From: Aquatica leii
Lineage: Eukaryota; Arthropoda; Insecta; Coleoptera; Lampyridae
NCBI GenBank assembly: GCA_035610365.1
Contig: CM069433.1
Location: forward strand, 131,148,545-131,212,544
DNA: 64,000 bases
Reading direction: 5' to 3'
Numbering within the stretch: position 1 is the stretch's first letter; every line of letters starts with the position of its first letter. A program made the position numbers and the translations under genes. Positions 9,801 to 20,049 of this stretch are shown one piece after another. The notes below the pieces were generated by a model, which was not told the origin of the DNA, did no database searches, and worked only from the letters and a program-made list of their open reading frames with translations.

Positions 9801-12800
9801 TATCCCAAGGACAAGTTTCCTACACTTTCATCTCAACGTTTATATCAAATTTTTTGTTCATGTGGTTTAGTCGTTCCGTCATCACACATATTTTAGAACA
9901 TGATCGTTGTATAAGGAAAAGGCATATTTAAGTCTGCATTATTTTACCACAGGTCACAACATAGGCTTCGGTAATTGCAAAATCTCTATTAGTCATCAAT
10001 AGGAAACTCCAAGACAGCATAGAAATCGTCAAACATCCCAATAACTTCAATCATGACCACGGTTTCGTACATCCCCTCTTTGGTTACCGATTTTACTCTT
10101 TTCGACCGTAACCTTATCCGAGCCGAGATAAACCAACCGCGACGATTATTGTTATATACGAAAATTACTTCATTTCTTGGTTAACAAGTTGTCACCTAAC
10201 TGTTTAAAGGTTTTTAGTTTCTTATGAGAACCGGCGAAACGTTGACAACATTGACACCGTCCAAGACGTTCTTACCTTAGTATAGACAATTAGACACCGG
10301 AAAAATACTATTTCTTGTTAGTCATACTTTTCTCTAGTCTTGAATTGGGATATTTGAAATTAAAGCTAAAGTTCGAACTTAAATATTCATTGGTCGCCCA
10401 CAGTGCATTTTGCTTGCGTTCTATATTTTGGCAAAGTACGGTTCGTCTTTGTGTGAATGCGGATTTTTTTTGCTTAACATGCTTTTACGATTGTACCAAT
10501 CATGCTAGTTTCCAGGTCTTCTTAATCAATTTTGTTTTCAAAGAAAAACAGTGACATTGGCGAGAAGTTTTATATTTCAATTAGCCTTAGTTATAAAAAT
10601 ACTTTCCTCAAAAGATTCATGTGTGTCGATTGTGGCGGTGCAGTGTGCATTTTATGTATGTTACGAAATTTGTCTTCGAGATGGGGTTTTTTACCTTAAT
10701 AATATTATCGTGGAGGCAGTCGTTCAGACCTAGGCGATCTGCTCGCTGATCTCCGGCAAGCTCAATATTCGTAACGAGATAACCGGCATATAGGTTGTTA
10801 TGCCGGAGAGAGTTAACAGAAACTTTTTAAATTGGACAAATTACTTCATCGAGAATTGTCACTTCCAAGATATTCATTTTGAAAGTACTTATAATACCTT
10901 TATTTTTTAGTTTCTTATGCTTATTTCTGTGTGATTGATAATTCCGTTTTTCATTTACGAAACTTGTTAACCTGAGTTTGTATAGCATAATAAATATGCG
11001 TTTTGATAGTACTACCATGTACTACATAATGAATTATAGTAGTGTAGTCCAGCCCTGAAGTTTGTTCTCTTTTCATGTTACTATTACATTCAATGAAGCT
11101 ATTCCTTGTTTTCTGCAAATGGGCATACGTCAATATATTTTTCTAATGTTTTTTATACTACTTTTTGCTCCTTGTTGATTCATGTGGCTACTGTGTTTAT
11201 TTTTGAAAATTGTTTATTCCTGATTTGTTGCTAGATCATTTTTTCCCGTCTTTAATCAAATATCTGAGTTTTGTTTTGATCTACATTAACTGACCTTCCT
11301 TACCGTACTGCGTCTTGAAATAAACTGAACGTAATTTTGCATAACAGTGTTGGCACTGTTACAAATCTTTTCCAATATACTTTCCATTTTTAGCTTGTCC
11401 GTACTTTAATTAAAAAACTTTAGTGGTGGAAGAAATTTGTTTTCCGCGTTTAGATTTGTTTAAGAAATGTTTCACTAAATCTCACAGCAAGGCTTCGTAA
11501 TGTTTTATTAGCTTAACACGGAGTATATCTTCTCCCCTAAAATCCAAAGGGAGTTTTACTTACTTTACCAAGTTATTACTGTTTCTTATTAGCACAAATC
11601 GTAAAAGTTAGTAAACTATGTCATTTCTAAAACTATGATCACAGTTTTAAATAAACAAACTAGTATAGGTTCCGTTTATAATTTTTTTAGCACAAGTTGG
11701 GCCAGTCAACCATACGCTAAAGGGTCTTACACAGCAATTGCAGTCGGTGCATCTCAAATTGATATAGAATATTTAGCACAGCCACTCTATAGTTCAAAAA
11801 ATCAAGCTAAAGTAAGTAATTTTTTTTATCTGGTGTCTTGGAAATATATACACATTTTATTTTATACATAATTACCTGTATCATTTATATGATAGTGCAA
11901 GCATACGAGTCGAGTCACGTGATTACTGCATATTAATATTTGTTTTCCGGATAATTATGTTCTAAATTTATAGATTTATTAATATATGCAGTATGGTCAT
12001 TTTGCTACAAATAGAAAATAAAACTCGTACCTTCCGATATCTTTGTTATCCACATTTAAAAAAAGTATTCGATCGAGTCTATGGCGAAATATATCTTAAC
12101 GATTTTTACATCCTAATCAATACGGCTTCATTCTTACAGAAACGACGACGATAAAAGAGTTAGTACATTAACTTTTTTCATCGTTTTTGGTTGGCAGATG
12201 TCTCATGTTTCGAAACGCACGGTTAAGCAATTATATTTAGCATGGTAGATGCAAATGTATTTTTGACAATTGTTCAGGTATCATTCTCAACTGTCAAGAG
12301 TTTGTCTTAAAACTTGTTTTATGGCTGAATCGTTTCTCTAAAAATATTTTTACTCCAACTTTTATTACCGAAATATTAACATATCATTACAGTTCTAATC
12401 GACGATATCCTCTCATCTCACTTTACGAGAGAAATGTTGTGACCCTTCAAAAACAATGACATTAATTTTTTCGTGTTTCTCCGAATGCTACACATCTGCG
12501 TGCACCACTTGGTTGTTTTGGTTTCATAGAGTCTAATCCAATTTCGTCATTAGTAGAAAAACTGTTAAAAAGTTGCTTTATTTGTTAAGAATATATCCCA
12601 TATTTAAATAAAAATTGTTAAATAACATTCCGCACTCTATTGGCAACGTTGATGGTGAAGTCCTGGTCATTTTTAAAGAACAAAAAAACCAAAACAACGT
12701 GATGTGGTAAATTGGTAGATTGTAGACATTCCTGCGAAAGCTGATCAAATATAAATCGTCTGCGACCAAGGTTCAATCAATACGAAGAAAAATAGAAAGA

Positions 12801-15800
12801 AAGTGATGAAGAATCTGTAGATTATGATTTTCATGAAGAGGAAGGGATTGACAGCGATGATGACACGCGACGATGAACGAGTGGCTATTCATAGTATTGG
12901 CTGGTGGAGAATATCACAATGGTAAGAATTAGTGGTTTGTTCACCACCAAAGTAGAATACGTAGCCGTAAGTGAGACAACAAAAGAACCAATTGTTTTCT
13001 GTAGTAAATTGGTGTCGATTGTGGTTCATTCAAGATGTGACTGGATAATCAGGGATCGATAAATCGCATTTAGCATATGGTGTTCAATTTATCACGATGG
13101 TCAAATCCAAATGGATTATGTGTCGTCATCAAAGCAACTGGCGGATATATGAACATTGCCTAAAAATTTGTTCAAGTCAAATCACGGAATTTAGGTCATT
13201 ACGGTGTAAACCTAACAGTCAATGGGTGCGCTAATAAATGCATTAAAAAATTCGATTGAGCATATAAGAGTAGTATCTTAACGTGGTAGTAAGATCGTTG
13301 TGCCTTTTAATTCTTGTTGAAACTACTACATAAAATAAATTTTTGTTGATAAACTGGTTCTTAACAATAAATGATTATTCGTTACGTTTCGATTGCAGAT
13401 ACTCGAGCAATCGAAACATAATAAATAAAGGCAATGGAACTCCAGAATTGTGCTGTTTTATCAAATGCAACATTGTCTACCTCATTCAAATGAACGATGA
13501 TAATATCATAATCACCTTATCTTACAGTTTTGTTACGGTTTTAATGCGTGTTACGATATTTTTGCTTACGAATAAGATATTATGTTATTTACCGACTTTT
13601 TCATTGTTTTCAATTCTATAAATTTTTTTATAATTTTGAGACGTGTTGCACTAATTAAGATGCCCAAGTTAACTGCATCAGTTCAAAGTAAATTAAATAC
13701 GCAATGAAAACGTATAGCACTAACAGTGAAATTCATGTAAATGATGGGAAAATAATCTATACGAGTACAAAACACATACACCAACTGATTTCAATTTTAT
13801 TATATTTATACTTTTTGAGGATTTTTACTGTCACAACTTCCGCTCTTTATTTATAAGAGTTTAAAAAAGTATCTGATGATTTATCAGTTAGGTGTAGAAC
13901 TTGTCATAATTAGATGAATTCCGTTGTAGTGTAAGAATTAATTATATTTTCTTCTTAACTTTTATATATGGTGAATGTCCTGTATCCTGATCATGTAGTG
14001 TTTGGGTTTGTGTTGAACACAGATTTTTAGTAAAAAAATGTCATTCTACTGAATTACCGTTTTGTTCCAATTGTATTGGGCCCTATTTTCCCGTACATAC
14101 TACTAATCTGTCTTATCGATTATTTCTAATTTTATAACAATTTACATTTGCTTTGTGAAAGAGAGAGTTTTTACAAGAATTGAATTAACGCGAATTTAAA
14201 GAATTGCTAATGTTTTATTGGCGACAACCGATGCTCAATACAGGTCACCTTATCACTGGTTCAATAATCTTACATCTCAGCCGTTTACATATTTATTATA
14301 TAACTACAATTTTAAATATCAAAAATATATAATTAATTCTTACATTACACCGTGTTCGCATTACAATGTTATCGTTTAGATGTAGGTGTTTTAGTAGCTA
14401 TATGAAGCGATCCCTAGGCATAGTTTGACTATCTCTTAGACTAATAATCTCTGTAGCTGGAGAGTTTCTTGATTTGCATCAAAATATTTACACTTATAAA
14501 CAGTTTTATTTCCTTTGAGGAAGTGGATTTGAATGCATTTGGATTTTCCTGTACCTGAAGGTCAAATAAATTTGTTTGAAAAACTATATACTCAACTAAG
14601 GTCTCCGTAAATAAACAAAGGAAAACATCAGTTGGAGACTCGAATTCAGTAGGTAAGGTAGTTCCACAGTCTTCTGCGAATTGCTTCATGTATTGAAAAC
14701 AATTTGTGTTGGAACTTGTCGTAGCAGGCTTGTTTTTTAAAAGTTTTATGGTAGACAAAGGAAATTCGTCTTCACTCTTCCAATCACTATCATTTGGAAT
14801 ATCAGACATGTTGTCAACTAAATCGATGGCCATGTTTTCCATATCAAACACATTGTTATTGGCTTGTTGAGACTCACCAACGTCACTTGGAATCTCATCT
14901 AGTAGTGTTAAAAAAACTGTAGTACTCATCGACTTCTTTTTTGTCGGTCTGGAAGAAAAACTATTATTGACTACCGGTTTTACAATGAAATCCAAACATA
15001 CTGTTTTTGAAAAATAACTTATTGGGTAGTAGAATTTAGGTTTCCACGGGTTGCATTCGTAATACAATTTTCCATTCTGGATAATTCTCGTGTTGTTGCT
15101 ATCACGCAAGCTTAGCTTTCGTCACACGTCGCAGTATAGTATAGAGAGGCCTCCGATCGATAAAACCGGTTTCTAAATCTCCTGTAAAAATTAGAATCTT
15201 GGTTAATATTGAAAGGATTTTTAATTATTTCAATGGATTCCCTAATTTTTCGCTGATAGTAATTTTTTAGCACGTGTTCTGCTACCACTGACTTCGAAGA
15301 TTAAGACGACTATATCTTAGATGCTTTTTACTACGAATTCCCACGTTTCTACCGGTTTTTCCTATGTATGCTCGGCAACATGGAATGCTAAAACGCCGTC
15401 GTATTGAAAAGGAATAACGTCCTTCACCGATAAACACTGGTTGAGACATAGATTCCGCTGTTACTCTTGGTTTTATACGTAAGCTTTGTAATAGATTGTT
15501 TAATACTTTTTTTCTGTTTGCCACTAACACCTTGGTTAGATGACTAACTTCTTTTTGAATATTTTGGGGCTGGCTTGAGGAAACAACTCTGTAAACTAAA
15601 GAATTCACTATAGATAATTTCTGAGAAGGGTGATAGTAAGACAATCCATTTAAATATCTGTCTATAGGGGTAGGTTTTTGATAAATTGAATGTGATAATG
15701 AATGATCTTCCTTTCTATTAACTAAACGAATATTTTGATGAATTGAGTTTAAATGAAATAGAAACTCGTCGAAAGCGGAGAACCCATGGCGGCTCCTGAT

Positions 15801-17193
15801 TGTGTGTAAAACTTTTTTCGAAAGGTAAAATATGTAGACGTCAAACATTTTCAGATAATAGGTACTATATCGCTTGAAATATTGTTCTCGCTGAATCAAG
15901 ATTTAATAATGTTAATTGAATCAGCTACCGGCACGTTAGTAAACAAAGACTCGACATCAAAACTAATCAAAATGTCAATAGGTTGCAAACGAAAATTATG
16001 CAACTTCTGCTCAAGGCTTTAATAAATTTGCAAGATATTTAAAGTAGGTGAGTTTATGACGCTGACAATAGGCCAAAGAGGAATATTAGACGATTGACAA
16101 AATCTACTATCTTCTCTCAGGCGGGTTGTATAAAGTAATTTCCACAGATCCTTCATCTATTGAAAGAGCACTTCCTAAGTTATGTCCGGTGTTTATAGCA
16201 TTTCTTGCTCTTGTGGTCGTGCATACATAGAAGAAACGGGTAGAAGCGTGCTAGACACAGGTCAAATTATGTTTGAAAACACTAAAATTTTGGCGAATGT
16301 TTCTAATTACTATCAGCGAAAAATTAGGGAATCCATTGAAATAATTAAAAAAATAAAAATTCTAGTTTTCCTTCACCGGAGATTTGGAAACCAGTTTTAT
16401 CGATGGGAGGCCGGTCTATAAAATCACGGCGCAATCAATCTGGTTGTTCCGGGCTCTGAAGATGTGCATTTTGACTTTCGACTTAGACCGCGTCGTAATT
16501 AAACATCCAGAATTTTTAGGTTTGGTCCTAATATCTCCTTGAGAGCCAGACAAGTTCTACTTCTTGTTTTGGCTTTCAAGGAGAGACTAGGACCAAGCCT
16601 AAGAATTCTGGATGTTTAACTACGACTCGGTCTAAGCCGAAAGTCGCTTATAATCATAAATTGTACAACTTGTTGGGCTACTATAAAAAAATTAATAAAC
16701 TTATCAAACAATAGATAAACACTCTTTAAACACAATGAATTAGCGAACACCTAACACTCTTGTAACCGGCTTATAAAAATCTGCAACAAATGAAAATGTG
16801 CGTGAATTTAGGTGTAATTAAAAATTTCGCTGTTAAAGGCCCATGTATACGACCACTGGTATTGGGGCGAAACCGTTCGGAGGCTAGATAAAAATTATTT
16901 TTATGCGCTTTCACTGTGAAACCAGTGGGCAACAAAGGATTAATCCAGTGTTTATCTTTTTATTCTTTTCAATTCATTAATTTTTATAAAAACTTTCTAA
17001 TTTTTAGCCTGTGCTACTATTCGCTGGTGAACATACACATAGTAACTTTTACTCTACGGTACATGGTGCTTATCTATCTGGAAGAACTGCTGCTCAAGTA
17101 CTTTTGTCATCAGATACACCTCAAGAAATTGTTTTAAACTGTGAAGACACCAGTGATTTAAGTTCTTGGATCCAAGGAATCAGTCTTGAATAA
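6815..17193 (+). CDS. Polyamine/spermine oxidase-like flavin amine oxidase (frame breaks)
   Basis: FAD-dependent amine oxidase of the spermine/N1-acetylpolyamine oxidase group, which oxidises polyamines to an aldehyde, H2O2 and a shorter amine. Coding blocks: 6815-8125, 11691-11811, 17008-17193 (stop TAA 17191-17193), about 539 codons in all, close to the family's usual length. Visible: FAD-binding VVIVGGGMAGLSAAYHL (residues 16-32) with LLEARKRIGGR after it, substrate-side ELGANWIHG, a charged serine-rich insert around 7545-7660, and C-terminal LLFAGEHTHSNFYSTVHGAY closing the FAD site. Splice sites: 8125|GTATGA, TTTTTTAG|11691, 11811|GTAAGT, TTTTTAG|17008. The first block is broken near 7188-7205 (in-frame stop and shift) and near 7930-7955 (two shifts), beside T7 and A5 runs. 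So it is either a recent pseudogene or carries sequence errors. Both introns are full of transposon relics. SMOX versus PAOX type cannot be settled by eye. Confidence 0.82.
8126..8904. other. Oxidase intron 1, AT-rich, no feature seen
   Basis: Begins with the splice donor GTATGA. AT-rich sequence without recognisable coding or repeat content, up to the Penelope-like relic. Confidence 0.4.
8905..10290 (+). mobile_element. Penelope-like retroelement relic inside oxidase intron
   Basis: Translation in shifting + frames gives Penelope-type reverse transcriptase motifs in order: GSSLSSVVANIFMEFFE (about 9265-9320), then after the inserted MITE a segment with KHPDIKFTMEIENNGSLSFL (about 9630-9690), then GHSVYRKHAH, and finally a C-terminal tail with DSIEIVKHPNNFNHDHGF (about 10010-10065) as found at the end of Penelope proteins. 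The ends near 8905-8950 and 10228-10290 are inverted copies of one another (TGTCAATGTTGT and CAACGTTTCGCC against their complements), a common Penelope arrangement. Heavily mutated, inactive. Confidence 0.72.
9384..9560. mobile_element. 177-bp MITE inside the Penelope reverse transcriptase
   Basis: Flanked by a perfect 8-bp duplication GACACGTT (9376-9383 and 9561-9568). Imperfect inverted ends share CGTAACTA (left, from 9391) and TAGTTACG (right). Excising it rejoins the reverse transcriptase frame across the aspartate motif, so the insertion is certain. The 8-bp target suggests hAT mobilisation. It is notably GC-rich at both ends (GGCATCCCCGCTAGGGACGG) compared with the surroundings. Confidence 0.75.
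10291..11690. other. Rest of oxidase intron 1
   Basis: AT-rich intron sequence. The only structure noted is a short hairpin around 10773-10806 (CCGGCAT ... ATGCCGG). Open frames here are short and without recognisable motifs. Ends with acceptor TTTTTTTAG at 11690. Confidence 0.4.
11812..12840. other. 5' part of oxidase intron 2, nothing firm
   Basis: Starts with the consensus donor GTAAGT. The stretch may include more of the Copia relic that follows, but no motif could be assigned with confidence. Confidence 0.35.
12850..13215 (+). mobile_element. Copia-type retrotransposon relic (RNase H end)
   Basis: Within one mutated + frame, fragments match the order of the Ty1/Copia RNase H C-terminus: TSGYS, then a VRISGLFTTKVEYVAVSETT stretch corresponding to the family's STEAEYVALSEATKE motif, then about 130 bp later KQLADI and a tail corresponding to the final ADILTK-like motif. 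Stops interrupt the frame, so the piece is inactive. It sits in the second intron of the oxidase gene. No LTRs were seen. Confidence 0.6.
13216..14440. other. Intron 2 sequence without clear features
   Basis: AT-rich sequence; a 92-codon open frame at 13343-13621 (+) has no recognisable domain and a composition like random AT-rich DNA. No repeat boundaries identified. Confidence 0.35.
14441..15109 (-). pseudogene. piggyBac-type transposase N-terminal fragment, 222 codons
   Basis: An uninterrupted - strand frame starting MRDSNNTRI. After an acidic linker (residues about 80-125) it contains FESPTDVFLCLFTETLVEYI and ends in KLFISVNILMQIKKLSSYRDY-like sequence. This corresponds to the start of the piggyBac-derived (PGBD, DDE_Tnp_1_7) transposase domain, in which a short N-terminal acidic arm precedes the catalytic core. 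The frame stops exactly where the core with its catalytic aspartates should begin, and no core was found downstream. So it is a truncated piece, although 222 codons without a stop in AT-rich DNA is notable. It lies antisense in the oxidase intron 2. No TTAA-flanked termini were found. Confidence 0.68.
15250..16160 (-). mobile_element. Penelope-like retroelement relic, reverse strand
   Basis: Minus-strand translation gives ISFDVESLFTNVPV (about 15915-15990), a core Penelope reverse transcriptase motif. Then comes the long open frame 15899-15282 (205 codons) containing HLNSIHQNIRLV, SIYQKPTPIDRYLNGLSYYH and, at its end, CRAYIGKTGRN, the GIY-YIG nuclease motif that Penelope proteins carry after the reverse transcriptase. 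The RT-to-nuclease order is right. The upstream part is broken by stops and the 5' part is lost. A second family member, distinct in sequence from the one at 8905. Confidence 0.75.
16160..16470 (+). mobile_element. Penelope GIY-YIG 3' fragment, opposite orientation
   Basis: Plus-strand frame 16182-16421 encodes GVYSISCSCGRAYIEETGRS, the GIY-YIG endonuclease signature of Penelope-like elements. A tail follows with YYQRKIRESIEIIK and, after a shift, a WKPVL-like ending. It abuts the minus-strand Penelope relic head to head, as expected from the inverted or tandem partial copies for which Penelope elements are known. Truncated and frameshifted. Confidence 0.72.
16473..16645. repeat. Near-palindrome, about 70-bp arms
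   Basis: The left arm starts GACTTTCGACTTAGACCG and the right arm ends CGGTCTAAGCCGAAAGTC. Between them AACATCCAGAATT pairs with AATTCTGGATGTT and GGTTTGGTCCTA with TAGGACCAAGCC. The central loop is short (about 25 bp). It follows directly on the Penelope 3' fragment and may be that element's terminus duplicated in inverse orientation. Confidence 0.75.
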
Positions 17194-18204
17194 ATACTGC
17201 CTTCGGTAGAAAAGCGTAAATCTTATTTTATTTTTTGAAAAATGTGTTCAGATATAAGAAACTGCTTTAAGCGTACACGTACTCGTTATTTCTTGTGATT
17301 TATCAGAATATTCAAACTTAATCTTTACTTTACTATTTGCGTTAGATCTTAGTATAGTTTTTACAACTTCTATTGTTCTATTATAATATGCTTATTTTTA
17401 TATCGATAGAACATATAAATAATAGCTTTATAGAGCGCTTTTTATACTATTTTTTACAATTTTATCATTTTTACCAATTTCGGTGCAAGATCTCAAAGTA
17501 TTTTAGATTTGAGCTTTCTATAGACTGAGTTTGAATAGTTCTGATAAAAATTTAATTTTTCATGTAATTATCTTAAAAATATTGAATCATTAAAGTTAAT
17601 TTTATTTATTATACACTTGAAATTAACCTTTTTTAATTTATTACTGTGGTGCTTAGAAATCGTATATTAATTAAAACTTGTACATAGAAGTTTCCTCGAA
17701 CTTGAAATAATTTTAGAGCATTTTCTTATATTATTTATAACAACTTTATAATTCTTTATCTAATGCCTTAAAATTATAATTTCAATGGCATAAACGATAT
17801 GGATTTAGTAATTGAATATTAGTGGTTGGCCTAATTTATTAATTGGTCAATACTTAAGTGCTGTTTTGTACGCTTACTCTAGTCAGAAAAATCAAAATTG
17901 TTTAAATAAATGCTTAAAAAAATGTTTTTTATTTTCAAATAAGAACAAAGTAAACTTTATGAATTTCTATAATTTTCCTACGAGCTATTTCCACATTAAA
18001 AATCAAGTTAAACCAGTTTTCATACATATGATTGACCTTGGATAGAGATCAAACCAAAATTTAAGAATTACTAATTTTTATCAACAAAAGATGATGTAAT
18101 TTTCCAAAACGTGATAAAAGCTTTTGTCATAATAAACATTCTCTTGAAACTATTTTAAACTTTGTCATAAATGATAAATTATATTTTATTTGTATATTAT
18201 AACA
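17194..18204. other. 3' flank of the oxidase gene
   Basis: An AATAAA overlaps the stop codon region (GAATAAATAC, 17188-17197) and could serve as the polyadenylation signal. The remaining kilobase is AT-rich with no recognisable gene or repeat. Confidence 0.35.
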
Positions 18205-18500
18205 TTCAAACGTTCTCGAAGCTATTGTCAAGTTCGAGAATGTTTACCGAAGATGTAGAAAATTTTCGGCACAGATAACAGAAATATATAAAAAGTATTC
18301 AAGAGGATATATAGTACATTTAAGAGAGGAAATATGAGGCTGACATCGCCAGACTGACAAGGTTTGCGTATCCTACAGCACCTTCGAGATATCAAAACGC
18401 AGCAGACGCTTTAGTGTTTTGGAGTTTGAAGCAGCAAAACAAGCATCGCAACGAGACGGTCATAAACTCCGCCGTGCTGCAGAAATACCCGCACAGATTT
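18205..18500 (+). mobile_element. Gypsy LTR edge plus gag fragment
   Basis: Bases 18205-18315 (ACGTTCTCGAAG ... ATATATAAAAAG) are close to 21178-21270, the LTR-like sequence after the integrase relic, including the TATA-like ATATATAAAA. About 40-180 bp further the + strand reads LTRFAYPTAPSRYQNAADAL and FEAAKQASQRDGHKLRRAAE in different frames, resembling a Gypsy gag C-terminal region. So this is a short 5' remnant of the same family as at 20050, with most of the element deleted. Confidence 0.6.
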
Positions 18501-19308
18501 GAATAAAAAAATTAAAGCTTTATGATGTTTAAACATAATTTTTTACTTTATATTATAATTATAAATCATAAAACAGTCAACAAAACTCATTATTAAAAAA
18601 AATATTCTGATTATGAACACTATTGCCATTGCTTGTTAAATCAAGTTGTCAAATTTACACAACTAAAATATTTAGAAGTCTTTTAACGTGCATCGTAATA
18701 CGAATTGTAATAGAAGTATAGAGAGCGAGGTCTACACGTGCCGACAGCTCATCACATGACCTCGCCAGAATAAATCGAGCGATTGAACCATTCTCTACAT
18801 TTACTATATCCTTGGGTGTTAAGTTTGCATATTGCTATAATTGCATAATATTTTAAGCTTCAACAAGTCAACGATTTTCATGATATTATTCGCTAGGCTG
18901 TGTAAAGTATTGTTAGTGTATCAGTTTAATCGTTTTACTAATTTGCGTTCTAGTGAAACTCAAATAGGTACTTTTAGTAAACGTCAACATTTAGTATGAT
19001 GGTACGTTTTTCGTTGCAAGAAAGTTTTGCTGAAGTGTAATATTATTTGTTACAGCAGTGGTACACTAAAACCAACTAAAACGTTCATTCTATGTACTTC
19101 ATGATTTCCATTTTTTGTGATATTTTAAGGTTATCAAATTGATATGATGTTAGCCACATGGGATATTTGATGGTGCATAATAACCAATTAATCGTGGTAT
19201 GTATTTTTTTCTGATATTGATACAGTATTATTTTGTGTGCACAAAGTTTCAAAATCTTAGATCGTTAGTTGTTCTGGTTTTCGTTTCTACACAAAGAGTT
19301 ACATGCAT
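18501..19308. other. Spacer, nothing recognised
   Basis: AT-rich with a slightly GC-richer patch at 18715-18790. No open frame or repeat assigned. Confidence 0.35.
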
Positions 19309-19484
19309 AATTAGTCAAATGATTTTCTATTTTATGGATAGGATCCTTCGGAGTGAAGGAACGGCAACAATAAAAGCAACCTTTATTGTTCAGGCCTTAA
19401 CAACAGATAAAGGTTGTTTTTACTGTAGCCGTTCCTCCACTAAGAAGGATCCTATCCATAAAATAGGAAAACTTTTGACTAATT
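19309..19484. repeat. Foldback hairpin with about 80-bp arms
   Basis: Left arm runs from AATTAGTCAAATGATTTTC through TATTTTATGGATAGGATCC, and the right arm is the inverse through GGATCCTATCCATAAAATA to TTTTGACTAATT. Pairing continues inward (GGAACGGC/GCCGTTCC, GCAACCTTTAT/ATAAAGGTTG) to a short loop near 19395. Mismatches are few, so the hairpin is relatively young or conserved. No target duplication was found and no coding capacity. It could be a MITE or a hairpin-RNA locus. Confidence 0.78.
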
Positions 19485-19671
19485 GGAAACGTTGTAAAAA
19501 TTATTATAATTATTTCAATTAATATATACAGTAATTACATGTATAATGTTTGTTTTGCTTTTATGTTAATGTGTTAATTTTTGTTATAGGCACCAAATTC
19601 GTTTGCAGTCACATTAAATTGAAGTATTTTGAGTACTCAAAGATTGTATTGTCTATCTTTTGTAAGCATTT

Positions 19672-19829
19672 TAGGGCTGGTTCTATAATAATGGTATAAA
19701 TGTCAGTTAAGTTATACTTAGTTTGATTGTAAAATGCTGTCGTTATTGGTTAACAACCAAATATGTCAGTATTTTAAAATTAAAGCAAGTATAACTAAAC
19801 TTAGATTTATACCATGTAAAACTAGCCCT
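19672..19829. mobile_element. Small MITE (about 158 bp)
   Basis: Ends are inverted copies: AGGGCTGGTTCTATAAT on the left and AAAACTAGCCCT on the right, with an inner pair of GGTATAAATGTCAG-like and inverse sequences containing AGTTATACTTAG. No coding sequence; target duplication not resolved. Confidence 0.55.
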
Positions 19830-20049
19830 TCAGCATACTGCAATATTAAAAAAAAAGGGTTGATTATACATTTTTCATACATTAATGTAACATTTTGTAA
19901 AATATTATATATATAAATAATGTTTCAAACATTTTTAGAATGTTTTTCTAATATTAACTTTGCAACGTAATTCTTTCCATTAAGACGTTTTTGCAATGTT
20001 TTTAAAAATGCAAATATGTTTTTTAAACGTTGAAAAAAACATTTCGAAA

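Noticed and set aside
12578..12769. PIF/Harbinger-like transposase scrap (GNVDGEV)
   Set aside because: Only one weak motif in mutated sequence, with no neighbouring motifs or termini.
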